The position numbers and the translations under genes were made by a program. Below, piece by piece: positions 1-12,197 of a DNA stretch of 64,000 bases; the first letter of the stretch is position 1; the number at the start of each line of letters is the position of its first letter. The stretch is from NCBI GenBank assembly GCA_020809705.1, contig CP085831.1:3162001-3226000 (forward strand), given 5' to 3'. The stretch is from Calonectria ilicicola (Eukaryota > Ascomycota > Sordariomycetes > Hypocreales > Nectriaceae). The notes below the pieces were generated by a model, which was not told the origin of the DNA, made no database searches, and worked only from the letters and a program-made list of their open reading frames with translations.

Positions 1-943
1 AACTAGAATATTCTTAGGGGAAGCCTGAGTTAAGTTCGGCTAACGCTTAGCCTCTCCTCTCACTTCAACTTCAAACATCCGGCAAGCCTGGCACTTTACC
101 ACTTGGTCTGTGCCATCAGCTCACTAGCGTAAATTTTTGGCGCCTTTTGTAAAGCCATGGCTATTTGCGAGTGAGATGGATAATGCTCTCTTTGCATGAC
201 ATTTGCCGCAAAATTTGGCCGAGCAACAATTTACAACTGTCTAGTATAAGATACATGCATAAATTGATTGTAGCGGAAACGTTTGTAAGAACCTCAGATG
301 AATTAGAGCACATTGGTTAGTCACGAGTGAGAGAGGGTGGGTGGTAGATTTACAAGTTACGCAAACGCTCATCGAGAATACAACAAAGCCTAACAAATTA
401 TAATTGCCCAGTTTGGTTCCGGAGAATACCTAGAAATCGGCGAAAGGCGCTCCGAATTTCCCATGGAACAATATCACCCTAAAACAATGGGAGCACGTGT
501 AACCATATTTCCGGGCAGAAGCATATGAATAAATAGAGGCTTGTTGCAAATCAAAAACAAACCTTTCCAAATCAGGCAATTAAGCCGTTGATGGCCCGAG
601 GTGTTGACAACTTAGGGTAATTCATCCCCGATTCCAAGATCTCAAATGGGGATGGTTCGAGCAAAGTTGGAGAAGCCGCGGGGCACATGGAGTGAAAAGG
701 CGGGGTTCGGCATAAATAGAATCCGTGTTCCGAGGTGTAAAGAAAGTGATTCTATGACGATCTCTTGTGAAAGAACATCGCTACGGCATGTGACGATATT
801 ATCCGGCTGGCTCGCAGGTTCCGAAGCTTTGTTATTTATGTCTCAAATGCCTGCCTCTTAGGGCCGACCTAGATTTCCATATCATAAAATTTTATAATTA
901 CAAAGACAGACAAATATATTAAACTTTGAAGGCGACAACAATC
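1..943. other. Intergenic, no gene recognised
   Basis: I see no convincing coding exon, RNA gene or repeat in this stretch. It is moderately AT-rich and presumably holds the promoter of the gene starting at 944. A 71-codon open frame near 646-861 has no family features and is not called. Confidence 0.4.
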
Positions 944-1568
944 ATGGCGGCACCAGTTGAAAGCACGATGCAAAATCTAACCGGAAAGTGGGCTCTGGTA
1001 AGGCAGCGGATCCCATCAATCTATTCAATGGCACTCGCTGATTACAGAATAACACCAGAACAAAGACTTATCTGACAACCCTGATCCAGTATTTGTGCTG
1101 CAAGGAATCGGCTACCTTACTCGTAAGGCCATCGGTTTAGCGCCAGTTACTCTGGAATTCAGACAATTTGAAGCACCTCCTAAGCCACCGAACACAGCGA
1201 CCGACCCCGTCACACACCTTTACATGACCCAGTTAGCAGCGGGTCTGAAAGGCGTCCAGGAAGATCGGTGCCTCGATAATGAGGCGCGTGATCATAGCGA
1301 CTGGCTTTTTGGCACCACCACCACTCAGTCCAGATGGGCCACTCTCGATGAAATTGAAGATGAATACCTAAAAGACGGGTGGCTTATCGATGATGAAGAG
1401 CATAGTCTTGTTTTGACCGTCGCTCGTAGCAAAGCCAACGGGTGGACGGCAACACAAGTGTGGGGGTTCCGGACGGTGAATGGGGAGAGGAGATACTGCC
1501 GCCGTGTCCTGGCAGTGAAGGGTAACAAGAGGGCCATGATCCAGATGGTTCATAATTTTATTTCGTAA
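944..1568 (+). CDS. Conserved fungal hypothetical protein (short, two exons)
   Basis: Two exons, 944-997 and 1059-1568, joined by a 61-nt GT-AG intron, give 187 residues. The start ATG at 944 is chosen because exon 1 ends in GKWAL and continues exactly into NKDLSDNPDP, a junction typical of a family of short fungal proteins that begin with a GKW..NK.LSD segment followed by LQGIGYLTRKAIG. Later conserved blocks are FGTTTTQSRW, DGWL and WTATQVWGF. There is no signal peptide or membrane span. I know no established function for this family; it often lies near secondary-metabolism enzymes. The gene converges with the FAD monooxygenase gene downstream (about 180 bp between stops), so a shared pathway is possible but is only inference. 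Confidence 0.75.
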
Positions 1569-1749
1569 AGAATAAATGATAATAAGATCGCTATCAGGGT
1601 GGATGATCTTGATGGCGGTTTGTGCGGGAGTGACCATTTAGCCAATCACTTTGCCGGTTCAATCCAGCTGCATTCGTGGGTTCACTGCGATATTAATCTT
1701 TTGATCATTAAGATAGGTCCGATCTGTTCATCCCAAGATTAAATGCAAG

Positions 1750-3064
1750 CTATGGAAGTTCAAAATTTCTCACGTCTCGCGCAAAGTAATTTTTTTGCCT
1801 CAAGTTGGCAACAATGAGGTAGACCCAGGTGACCAACTCCATGAATATACTCCACAACCATGAAGATGATCCAGCGCCGTTCCAACGGAAGACAGACTCA
1901 TAGTACAGCTTCTTGATATCGGGTCTCCTCAGTGATTCGTATGCTGCGATAACCTGAGGGATGCCTCTGGACCAACCCTTTTTGAGAACGTGGGCAAACA
2001 AAACGCCGTCCTCGACAGCAATACCAAGACTTTCGCCCTGGGGCGGCATCTAAGTCAACTGTTAATAGGCATGATCAAAGCTAGAAGATTAAATAGAATG
2101 GAACACTTACAGCATGTGCTGCGTCTCCTAAAAGAAGTACTCGGCCGTTACTCCATTTACCTCCGTACGGAAGCATGTAGACAGGATAAAAGAACCACTC
2201 GCAGGCAGCGATGATTGGCTGAAGGCCCTTCACTTTTCCTCCCTTAAAACGGGTCATGATATCCAACTTAAGGGCGTCCTTGTCATCCCCCACTGCCTTC
2301 CAGCCCTCTCTTGCGTCTTTGTTCTCTGCCATGGTCATGGGCATGACTGCTCCTAGATATGCTTTTCCCCTTGAGGGCTCGAAGAAGGATAACAGCAAAG
2401 ACCCATGCTGTGCCGAGACTAAAGAAGTGTCTTGGACAACGGCTTCGCCTTGTTCAGTAGTCACAGCCAAATGTCCTGGGGTGTCAACATCGACAAATCC
2501 GTAGGCCACCACGCGACCGGAGTACTGCTTCTTCAATTCAGGATCGACAATTGTGGTCCGAACGAATGAATGAATCCCATCGCATCCAAGCAAGACATCA
2601 GCTTCAATAATTTGATGCGTCTCGTCGTCGTTGAAGCACACATTAACGCGGACGTGATTGTGTTGTTCTTGGATGTTCTCCACTTTCGCACCATAATGTA
2701 TGGCAACTTGGTCTCTTGGCAATGCATCGACAGCATCGCCCAAGCACTTTACAACATCATGCCTCAAAATACGCAATGTGTCTGCATCTGGGAAAACTCG
2801 GCCGAGAGTACGGCCGGTTCGGTGTGTCACAACATCAATGCCACGGGTTTTCAATCCAAGCGTCCGCAACCGCGCTCCAACACCGAGAGCATCGAGGTAA
2901 CGAAGCGCTAGAGGCGTTAGGCCGATTGAACCGCCAATTGTCTGGACATCTGGTCGCAGTTCCAGGATGGTGATGCGGACAGGAGAGGTAGGGAAAGTTG
3001 TCTGAGACAGGGAGAGCGCAGCGGCGAGACCAGCGGGTCCAGCGCCAATGATGACGATATGCAT
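1750..3064 (-). CDS. FAD-dependent monooxygenase (PHBH-fold, salicylate-hydroxylase-like)
   Basis: Exons 3064-2111 and 2049-1750 (61-nt intron with gtaagt donor) encode about 417 residues, the usual size for single-component aromatic flavin monooxygenases. The ATG at 3064 is preferred because it starts right before the Rossmann motif GAGPAG (residues 7-12); the frame extends upstream only through a non-ATG codon. The DG motif lies in GCDGIHSFVR and the FAD-ribityl motif GDAAHA falls at the splice junction, continuing as MPPQGESLG. The C-terminus has a Trp-rich hydrophobic segment (WLWSIFMELVTWVYLIV) that may be a membrane anchor, as in many monooxygenases of fungal meroterpenoid and indole pathways. 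It would hydroxylate or epoxidise a small molecule with NAD(P)H and O2; the substrate is unknown. No lesion is visible. Confidence 0.88.
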
Positions 3065-3988
3065 TTTATCCCCGGAGTCCAATTGAAGATTGAAGGTTAG
3101 AATGAGCAGATTGAGGAACTACAATAAACAGCGAGTATTTAAATATTCCGTCCATTATAAAGGCTGCCTACGGGTGAGATATCCCCTTGTGATGACGCGC
3201 CATTGTCGGATTGAATGCGAGCTGCCTCTTCATAACTAGCGTCCCTATTGGTCAAAAAAAGCCACGCAACCTTTTAGCTCAACACAAAATTGATCCATGC
3301 GCCACCAACTACTAGAACGCTGAGTGGACAATTTGCGAGGGAGAAGTTTGGCGGATTATTAGCGAGTGCAACAATAAACCGTAGTCTGCAACGCGAGGGG
3401 GGCGGGCGCAGGCACCGCCGATGAAACAGCCACCATTTTACGAAAAAGACAGGACTTCGTAAATGGTTGAGAGGAGGTCGTTTAGGAGTTTGACACAGGT
3501 TTACCATCAAAAGTTTAGCCGTCACCAGGGCCACGCTGCCATGACATGAACGAGGATCATCCGTTCATGGCCCGTATACCTACCTGCCAGATACGTATTG
3601 ATCCTCTCAATGCACAAAATAGCACTATTGGCTCGGGCACAGTTTTGATTATCGTGGATCAGACTTTTGACGAGACCCGACCGAGCACACTTTGGCAATG
3701 ATGGCGCGATCAAATTAACGAAGTCCAACGATGTGCGTTTGAGGTAGCTGGGTTTATTCTTCTGCGAACTGTCCTTTTGACCTAATTGAGTTTGTAGAAG
3801 AGGCTTTGCAAGTGCGTACATCGTATCATTTATATTAAGAATGATTGATAGATCTAGAATTTTATGCTGCTATCTTGTAGGGTTGTGGTATTTGACGATA
3901 AATTAATAATATTTGACAAGGCTTGAAATCATTATAAAGTAAATATTTTCTCACCTAGACCAGACTTTGAGTCGCTGAATACGCTGGC
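3065..3988. other. Intergenic between oxygenase start and esterase end
   Basis: This stretch is probably the monooxygenase promoter plus the esterase 3' region. No exon with splice support or recognisable domain was found on either strand. Confidence 0.35.
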
Positions 3989-5079
3989 CTACCTTCGAAA
4001 CTTCTCTCCTTGTATCACTTTTGCCACCGTAGCAGCCATGTCACGGTTCATTTTTGTGGCAGGGTGCAAACCATCCCACCACAACTGTAGATTGGTTAGT
4101 CCAGAGGATCAAATTATCAGGGTCAGATACCATCTTACGCAATATTTGTGTTTTTCGTATATGAATCTACATGAGGAATCCGGAGCGCCATAAATAGCTG
4201 GATTTTGGTACCCAGCTCTCAATGGCTCTGATATGTCGACGAGTTCTCCAACTACATTGGAATGTCTGTATTTAAATTCTTCAAGCCTTTGCCGCAAATG
4301 ATAATTCCAAATATCTATTGCGGACTTCAGTCTCTGGGATCGTAGTGAATCCATCTTATGAAAGTCCGGCAACACATTCAGAGCTAGCTTGATCAGGATG
4401 GTCCTACCCACAGGAATGTATTACTCACCTGGCGCGGCAATAAGAACAAACCTTCTGAATCCAAGCCCATATAGCCTCTCCATCTGGTCAAAATATACGT
4501 GGATTACGTTCCTAATCAGTGGCTTTTCTCCATTTTGCGTATGACGCCAAAAAGTGTGGCGAATGTCGTTTACTCCAAAAAACACGCCCACCACGGCGTT
4601 GGCATCTTCCCAACCACGGTGCCCCGGGCCCGTCTTGTAGTGTGTCTCAAAAACGTCGATTTGGCTTCCAAAGTCTAGGCCAGTTCCTTGGATCAAGCGG
4701 TCCGTCACGGTGGAGCCGCTTTTCGCCATGTTGTACGAGACGGTGAGGGTATCCCCCGAATTCGCAAGTGAGGTGTTGAAATCTGTTACCATGTATCCAA
4801 CCCAATTCCTACCACCGGCTGAGGTTTTTCCAGGCAGTTCTGGATTTCCAAGAGGATTGTGTGATCTCGGGATCGCTTGTGAAGAAGGGTCAAAGCCGGT
4901 TTTTGACCACGAATCACCACTGTGAAATTGGTCATATTAGAAGACCAACATCTCATGCGAAATCAGTTCACTTACAAGGTGATGAAGAAGTTTCTATACT
5001 CTCTTTTCATCGCCTGAGCGCCTGACGCTAGCGCAGCTAGCGCCAGAACAGCAGTTGTTTTGATGTGAATAGACCTCAT
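3989..5079 (-). CDS. Secreted GDSL/SGNH esterase (CE16-like acetylesterase)
   Basis: Four exons (5079-4976, 4919-4429, 4383-4139, 4084-3989) give 311 residues with consistent intron phases; intron 2 is only 45 nt. The protein starts with a signal peptide (hydrophobic run VLALAALASG, residues 11-20). Block I is FGDSW with nucleophile Ser38, block III is GVND with Asn152, and block V is WWDGLHP with Asp284 and His287, so the Ser-Asp-His set is complete. Size and motif spacing match fungal carbohydrate esterase family 16 and plant-type GDSL lipases, which release acetyl groups from oligosaccharides or hydrolyse short esters outside the cell. The mini last exon carrying the Asp-His pair confirms the gene model. 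No damage seen. Confidence 0.88.
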
Positions 5080-7340
5080 CGCTACCACTCACAATGTGAA
5101 GAGTGGTTAAGTGAGAAGAATAGAAAGGAGAGGAAGAAGTCTCGGATGAGCTCTCAAATATTTTCTGGAGAAGAAGCCTAAGTTATTTCTGGGGTTCTCG
5201 GTATGGGATTTCCGAGAGTGCTTGCAAAAGTAAGACAAAAAATGGGGTCTTGTCTAATTGGCGTTTTTATTAAATCATGGGATCGGCACTGACACAACGA
5301 ATCAGTTTGGGTGATACCAGATAAAAAGGGAAGCCGGAATGTAATTAAATAATACCGTGTTCAGTCCAAATACCATTTGGGGCAGGGAGCACACTTTAAT
5401 ACTAGGCTCTGAGATAATCTTCTATAAGGTATTGGAGATGACATTTCGAGGCTATCACACAACTTAGTAGCTTCGCAGATGTGGGTTTTGTATATGCATG
5501 CATCAGTCCTATTTGAGCCTATTGACCTTTCTGAATAGAGAGGCTTGTGTAATGGGGGGGGATCCAGATATCGTTGATTTCGCTATTTTGACATGGTTAA
5601 ACTGAGTCAAAATTACGCCGAGTAAAATCAACTCAAGGGAAGCCAGCCAAGCAGTGTACATCAAGGGGTGTTCATGCCACCAATATTTAGTTCAAACCTG
5701 AACAAGAGATTGTTCATCCTGGTCCAGTGAGAGTCAACATTTGTGTAAAATAGAATCCATTTCCTATAGGGAGAATACTAAATCGATGCTTTCATAACCA
5801 TGGCAGTGAGATTTCGTCGGATTTCGACTGAAGCTGTTGAACTGAGACTTTTGGTCTCAGATCAAAAAACAAGAGACACGAGACGTTGAGTCAGCAGAGG
5901 CTCGCCAGCCACATTTTCCCAACACGTGCAATGAATCAAAGTGACTGGCGCCAATGTCTCTCAAGCCAATTCTTTTCGTTTTTTCTTATCCGACCGTTTC
6001 CCCAAAATCAAGCTGGAGGATGTTGGCACGATCCATCAAGGCGAGTGCATATCTCATACTCAATCTATTTCGTATTTTGATCTGCCAATGCAAAAAAGGA
6101 GCAAAGCCTCTGTATATAAGATTTAAAGCAACGGGATAGATATGGACCAAGTACTTTTCAAACCCCAAGTATTAGGTGTTTTTATTTTGTAATAGTTGCC
6201 TCAAAATGACGTATGTGTGGTTTGTTAACCAACTTGCTTGGAGCTTACACAACAACCAAATCAGGTGATATCATCCATATGCGACTAGAGTTAACTTGAG
6301 ACGGTTGCGCTGTAGATCTTTCATGAGTTTGAGACTAGGTGGCAATGGTGTATTTCGTTGGTTTTTGGTTGGGGGAACTTTTTAGTCTGTGACGTCAGTG
6401 AGGTTCCACGATCCTAGAAAACCCAAAAAACACCTCGACATCGAATTCCATCTTCACATCAGCACTAACGCGCGCTTCTCCACTGCATCGTCATTCGTCA
6501 ACTGAAGGGTTTGTGAAGTCGGTGTACCCAAGACACGCTATTCGCCACTATATTGCTCCACCAACGCTCTCTTGAACAGAGCTAATATGCATCGCCACCG
6601 AATGTAAATTCGTGAGGCCAACCCTCAGCTAGCGATCCACCTTCTATTTCCAATATGGAAAATGATACCAATTATGCTATCCTTGGTCAGTCGCGTTCTG
6701 TGCCGTCAAAAACAGCCCGTGGCGCTCTTACATTGGTCGACACCACGGGGAGGCAACTTAGCGTACGTCGGAACGTCCGAGACGATTCCTCACTCAGCAC
6801 GTGGTCGGGAAATTCGATCCAAATTGCATGTGCGTGATCGGTGTGCCTAAAATGATTTCTCGTTAAACTTTTAGGTACAGCTGGACCCTCAGCACTAATC
6901 CAATAATGAGCCTTGCCGCACACGGGAAAAAGTTCATGTGGGGATGGGGACGGGGGCGGCAAGTAGTCAGTATAAAATTTGAGCCGTGTCCAAGAACCAA
7001 TGACGTTGAATAGATCAATGACATCACTTCAGCAATGTAGATCTTTGCGAAAATTGGACTTCAAAGCTCCATTTGCGTTACGTACCCTTCTATCTACCGT
7101 AAAGTCGGAATCGTGGATACACCAAGACCTGAGACACACAGGACACGCAAGACACGTATCTAGATTGACCAAGATTAGCGGATAGAACGGTCAAAGGCAA
7201 AGTGTCCGATGTACTTAGAAAAGAAAATACCCGTACCTGATATGCACCATCAATTCAACACATGAAAAAATCGATAACTGGACTGCCGCCATATTCTCTC
7301 TTCATTATTACATCTTTTCAATTGCGTTACTGTCAACACC
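5080..7340. other. 2.2-kb intergenic spacer
   Basis: No coding exon is supported. Small open frames near 5886-6168 and 6655-6962 overlap on both strands and have no family features. The right end holds the methyltransferase promoter. Confidence 0.4.
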
Positions 7341-8036
7341 ATGGCGACTCAAACGCAAACAATCCAGGCTATAAATGCCCCCGGAGATCTCAAGCAACGA
7401 CTCAAGGCGTCTTATGATACTATTGCTGAAAAGTACAATGACTGGACATCGCAGCACAACCATACTCGGCTTTCCAATCTAGCTGAGCTTTGCCATATGG
7501 TCCCGCATCTGGGGCCTGATGCCGGCCCAGCAAGAGTCCTGGAGCTTGGGTGCGGAGGAGGACGTCCAGTCTTGGAAACAGTTCTATCACAAAACCCAAA
7601 TCTCACAGCCGTCGCAAATGACCTATCTGCCAAGCAGATGAACATCTCCAAACAGAATCTCGCCCCCTATGCTCCACGGGTGGAATTTGCACTTGGCGAC
7701 ATGACGTCGCTTGAACACCCTCCCAATTCTTTCGACGCTATTATTGCCATGTATACGCTTATGCATTTGACTCTTGAGGAACAAGAGGCCATGATTAGTA
7801 AGGCAAGGGAGTGGCTTCGCCCTGGAGGCTGCTTGATGGCCAACTTCCACAAGGATTCTAGGCCAGGAACCGTGTGGGACATGTAGACTAGCGAAGGGGC
7901 TTGGTTGTGGGAGACTAGTGCTGGAGTAGACGGAACAGTGCGCATGATTTCTCAGCGAGGATTGGAGGTAGTAAAGGGTGACGTAGAGGGCGATGAATCG
8001 GAGACATTGTTCTGGATTATAGCAAGGAAGAATTAG
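7341..8036 (+). pseudogene. Class I SAM-dependent methyltransferase with in-frame stop
   Basis: One reading frame runs from ATG 7341 to TAG 8034-8036 (231 coding positions plus the terminal stop), but codon 182 is a TAG (7884-7886). The upstream part has a full SAM-binding core: motif I VLELGCGGG (residues 66-74), an acidic residue in NDLSAKQM, the FALGDM segment, the motif IV-like FDAIIAMYTLMHL, and the post-motif REWLRPGG. After the TAG the same frame continues with TSEGAWLWE and ends EGDESETLFWIIARKN, which looks like the normal C-terminal beta strands of this family. So this is most likely a nonsense allele of an intact methyltransferase; translational read-through or a sequence error are alternatives. 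I see no plausible intron that removes the stop. Confidence 0.75.
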
Positions 8037-9389
8037 TTGGCAACCCATGTTATGCAAGACAGATATCAATAATAGGAGAAAAATACAAGGCAATCATCGT
8101 CCCAGCACTCCCCAAGCACCTTGGCATTGACATGAGTCGCCCCCACATTACCATAAGTCGGCTACCTCGGTTAACTGACGGTAGGAAAAAGATATGCATT
8201 GCATATATCATCAAGATCGAATATAATTTCATAAATGGCCAATGAATAATTTCTCTACTTTCTAGAACACTCACTGGACCCGTTAGTTTTAGTTATAGAT
8301 TTGGCTCAATCTTGGCTAAATTAGAGTCACACAACAGGCACAGACCTTGCTTAGCTTATTCACCTCGTTTCAAATTTAATTATGAAATATGTGTTAGTAC
8401 AAAATTTGGACAGTTTTGACAAACGCACGGGGATGGATGGAAATAAGAAGGGTCCATTCACACACCAGAATAGCTCACGAGACATCATCTTGATTAGGAC
8501 AATTAAAAGGGCCACCTGACAGGATTGTATCATCTCAACTTTACGCAGAGGAATTCAAACCCATTGGTCGTGTGACCTCTTTTATTCAGAAAAAAAAGAA
8601 GAAATGCGGCGACTAATGGAAGCTTCCAGTCGTCAGCATGGTGCTATTAGAGAAATATCAGCCTTGGGTCCGGCACAAGGTAATCGGCATTCTTAATTCA
8701 AAATTGGCGCGAACCAGCTCGGCTTTTTGAAGAAAATCGCCGACGGAGAACTCGCAATGCTGGCAGGGGTATGTAAGAATCATATCCACAATAAGGCATA
8801 AAAATTACGATCGTACCGAGAAATTCGCAAATCCTGGGACCTCCACAATGCTACCCCCTAGCCAATCGGTTTATTCTCTGTCCTGGATTTGCGGAAAATG
8901 GCTGGATAAATGGAGACGCTAAGCTGTCTGAACTTTGATGAGAGTTTATGATGCTCGCTCCGTGCTCTGGGCGATGGCCCGATTGCGAATTCAACAGATT
9001 CGTTTCATCTGTTGCACTGACGGGGGACTCGCCAATACGCGTGTCGGACGCAGCTATTGGGATGGAAAAATGGGCGTCGTACGACATTGAGACGCAATTC
9101 GTCGCCGTGACTGGTCAAAACGACTGGCACATTCGTAAGGGGGTGGCGTTTTGGGTGGATACAGCAGATTGAACATGTCACCCAGGGCGACCGTGCATAA
9201 ACTTGTAACGATCATTACCTCAAATGGAGTAGCTGGAAATTGACAGGATGGCGGGACCAATCACAGGCGATGAAGCCATTCACACGGACACGTCAAGGAG
9301 CAAAAACCCCACGGGGCTACAAATTTCTCCCAAGGCCTTCAACATTCCATCACCGGCACTGCTTGCGTGGGGGAAATTTGGGATTCGAC
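8037..9389. other. Intergenic spacer
   Basis: No supported gene. Short open frames around 8851-9260 exist on both strands with no domain or splice support. A possible leader for the membrane-protein gene lies at the right edge. Confidence 0.35.
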
Positions 9390-10605
9390 ATGTACAGACC
9401 AAGTACAACACTAGAATGGACGTTTTTGGGGGTTGTAGTAGCACAAGCTGGGCTCATCACAGCCCTCCAAGGGTGAGTATACACCGCCTTTCCATTTGTC
9501 TGTTGTGACCAGCAAAAGCTAAGTGCAGATCCGTATCAGCACCATCCTCAGCAAGTACTTGGACTGGATCAATCCTCAGGTGTACCAGGTTCCAGTCTCT
9601 TATATTGTGCCAACAGCTTTCGCAGTCTCTGCGTTGGGCTGCTTCTTCCAAATCGTTGTTGCCCTTGATTCATGTCGCATCAAGAACAATGTCCAGCTTT
9701 GGGCACAATGTCTAATAAACGCTTGTCTCTCCATTACAATGGGCTTACAATACAAGCAATTCAAAGAGACTAGCGACATTCTTGTCGATGGGCATGATAT
9801 GTACAACAATCCCTTTGTGAAGGACGGGGAAACTTTTTGGAAATGGGCTCACCCAACTTTGATCGCTTGCATCATAGTCTCTGCTGCGTGCAGCATTTCC
9901 ATTTGCCTCGTGGCATACCGTCTTCACTTTGAGTTTGCTTGGTCGTTATACGAACACATTAGTTCGAATAGACAAATGAAAAGCCGGCACCTGAGATATC
10001 AGGTAAGCTTGGTGTGGTAGAGATTGTCGACACGATACTAACATTAATAGCTTTATCTCGTCTTTCTTAAAATCACAGTCTTCCTCGTGATTATATTCAT
10101 CATCTTTTATGATTTTGTTCTTGTTCACTACGTGGAACCTGAATTCAGTCTTACAATCACCATCATACCCGCCGCCATTATTCATGCAATTCTCGCAGCC
10201 TATTGTGTCAAGAGGGAGCTCAAAATTGCAATGATCTTCATTTTTGTACGAATCAACATTGCTCAGTCATTATTGCCGCCTTACTAATCTCAATTGTGGC
10301 AGGTTATTCACTTCGGAGTCATTGCCTATCTGGGCAGTAGATTATACCTTCTCTATGGTCCCACCGTTATATCCAAAACATACATGAAGGAACAGATGCT
10401 CATGTTTGCTTCTCTCGCTCTCATATTTGCCATTATGTCGGTGATTACCGCGGCAATTTGCGTCTCTAATTTTAACAAGGGATTAAAGCCACTGTTGATG
10501 GGCCAAGGCCGACAAAACGGGCCAGAAAATGAGCTGGAGATGGATAACCCACAATTTCTTGGCATGCGTGGATCTCAAGGGCCACGCCGGTTCGACATTG
10601 AATAA
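9390..10605 (+). CDS. Multispan membrane protein (UPF0658 Golgi-type likely)
   Basis: Exons 9390-9472, 9540-10002, 10051-10245 and 10303-10605 give 347 residues in a single frame. The first acceptor was placed at 9538-9539 because only it keeps the frame after the gtgagt donor. Seven or eight hydrophobic spans are visible, starting with FLGVVVAQAGLITAL, then VSYIVPTAFAVSALGCFFQ, LIACIIVSAACSISICLVAY, KITVFLVIIFIIFYDFVLV, TIIPAAIIHAILAAY, and two near the end (IHFGVIAYLGSRLYLLY and SLALIFAIMSVITAAICV). The last span is followed by the FNKGLKP segment and a polar tail. This layout and the terminal motif resemble fungal UPF0658 Golgi apparatus membrane proteins, whose role is unknown. Intact; probably a resident endomembrane protein. 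Confidence 0.75.
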
Positions 10606-11206
10606 ATATCTACCTCTGGTAATCAAGCTTAAAAGGAGTACAAACAGCGTTTCCACAAAAAAGAACAGGTGAATACCTCGGGGCATCTGGTTGGGAAGGT
10701 TCATGCACAGGACGGAGTTGCATTTGATGAAAAAAAAAATCGATTGAATACATATATATTGCAGAGACATCTAATTAGTTTATGTAGCCAAAGCCTCATA
10801 TAGATTTCATGTCACAAAATCTAATGATTAATATTGAGACATTTGTAAGTAAAGTGGTGAAAGCTTGGACGAGTGCATTGCTGATATTGAACAAGTCCAC
10901 CAGGTCGAAGTCCTACTCGACACTAAGAAAAACGAATACTGGATATTTGAATGAACTCGTTTCGGCTAAACCCCTCGTTGTAAATGCAGATGATGAATAT
11001 TGAACATTTCAAGCAGAAAATATGATATTAAAAAGGGCCATGAGGCCTCGTTGCATTCTCTCTATTCTCATCGTACAAACAATACTATAGATGTAAATCC
11101 CAAACATGCGACCAAGCCAAACTCCAAAAAATGGATCTCTTCCAAATCCTGCCGCGACAGTTAATTATCTATGCCCAAGTCCCCCAGCTCTATTCAGATG
11201 AGAGAC
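10606..11206. other. Intergenic spacer
   Basis: Lies downstream of the membrane-protein gene and at the 3' side of the heat-shock gene. AT-rich, no coding signal beyond small unsupported frames. Confidence 0.35.
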
Positions 11207-11866
11207 TTAGAAAATGACAATGCGGCGAGGTTCGTGTTTCTTAGCCTTGGGCACAACAACGCTAAGGATGCCGTCCTTGAAGCTAGCGCTGGTACCGTCT
11301 TGCTCCACTCTTGTCGGGAAGTGGAAGCTGCGGGAGAACTCGCCAATTGATCGCTCAGTCAACCAGTACTTGGCATTGGGTGTAGGCTTCAACTCCGCTG
11401 GCTGTGACTTCTCGACTTCCTTGGCCTCAACCTTCTCGGGCACCTTGGGGGATTGTTGGGGAGCATTTTCTGAGATATCTTCAAAATCATCCTCAACAGT
11501 AGCCTGATAAGAGGAAGTGCTGTGCTTGTCGCTATCGTCTACAGCATCGCTTGCTGTCGGGGCATCGACGGGGGGTGCAGGCGCCGGAGCCGAAGTGTAG
11601 GAGCGCTCAGACTTGCCGTGAATCAACAGCGTCTGGGGATCGGTGAAGGTGATGTTTACGTTCTCCCTCTGAACACCGGGAATCTCGCCGTATAGCTCAA
11701 AGCCTTGCTCGGTCTCACGGACATCAAACTTGGGCTGCCACTGTGGGGCAGCGCTGCGACGGCCGCCATTTTGGGAGTAGTGCTTGTCAAAGTCCTCGAG
11801 AAGGCGGAAGAGAGGGTTGTAGGAAGCCTCAGAGTTGTTGTAAAACTTGGGAGGGAAGAAGGCCAT
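11207..11866 (-). CDS. hsp30: Small heat-shock protein, Hsp30 type (alpha-crystallin domain)
   Basis: Uninterrupted 219-residue protein. The N-terminal MAFFPPKFYNN and a Phe/Asp-rich segment (PLFRLLEDFDKHY) precede the alpha-crystallin domain, which begins with WQPKFDVRETEQGFELYGE and includes IPGVQRENVNI. As in other filamentous-fungal Hsp30 proteins, a long low-complexity insert (Pro/Ala/Ser/Asp/Glu, residues about 93-150) splits the domain. It resumes at YWLTERSIGEFSRSFHFP and ends with the GILSVVVPK strand and the IVIF terminus. It acts as an ATP-independent holdase in the cytosol under heat and other stress. A TATA-like box and a heat-shock-element palindrome lie upstream. Intronless, as usual for the family. 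Confidence 0.93.
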   Translation of the reverse strand: MAFFPPKFYNNSEASYNPLFRLLEDFDKHYSQNGGRRSAAPQWQPKFDVRETEQGFELYGEIPGVQRENVNITFTDPQTLLIHGKSERSYTSAPAPAPPVDAPTASDAVDDSDKHSTSSYQATVEDDFEDISENAPQQSPKVPEKVEAKEVEKSQPAELKPTPNAKYWLTERSIGEFSRSFHFPTRVEQDGTSASFKDGILSVVVPKAKKHEPRRIVIF

Positions 11867-12030
11867 TTTTGTTTAAGTGGTGAGGATGAAGTTGGAGTGT
11901 TGAGATATGGTGGCTGCGAGAGTGATAGAGAAGATGTGTGGAGAGAAGAGCTGAGGAGGCTTGTTGTGTTTGTATTGTTGTAGTGTGAATTGATGAGAAT
12001 GATGGTGGGACTTTGGAGGACTTGAGGCTC

Positions 12031-12050
12031 TTCTTTATAGTTTAAAATTA
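12031..12050 (-). promoter_or_regulatory. TATA-like box of hsp30-type gene
   Basis: On the minus strand this reads TTTTAAACTATAAAGAAG, about 170 bp before the ATG at 11866. It fits a TATA element for an inducible gene. Confidence 0.5.
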
Positions 12051-12174
12051 GGCAACGAAACAATCACAAGAACAGTTGTCCCGAATGCCCCGGACGCTTA
12101 CAATTGTTCATCTGCCTGTTGTTGGATTACTCTATATGATTCCAGTGTGTGCTGACAAGTCCCGGAAATGGGTG

Positions 12175-12197
12175 GAACCTTCTAGCGCGTGCTAGAA
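12175..12197. promoter_or_regulatory. Candidate heat-shock element and 7-bp palindrome
   Basis: GAACCTTC (12175-12182), a perfect nGAAnnTTCn pair, overlaps the inverted repeat TTCTAGC-GCGT-GCTAGAA (12180-12197). It lies about 310 bp upstream of the heat-shock gene start, where HSF sites are expected. Binding is inferred. Confidence 0.45.
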
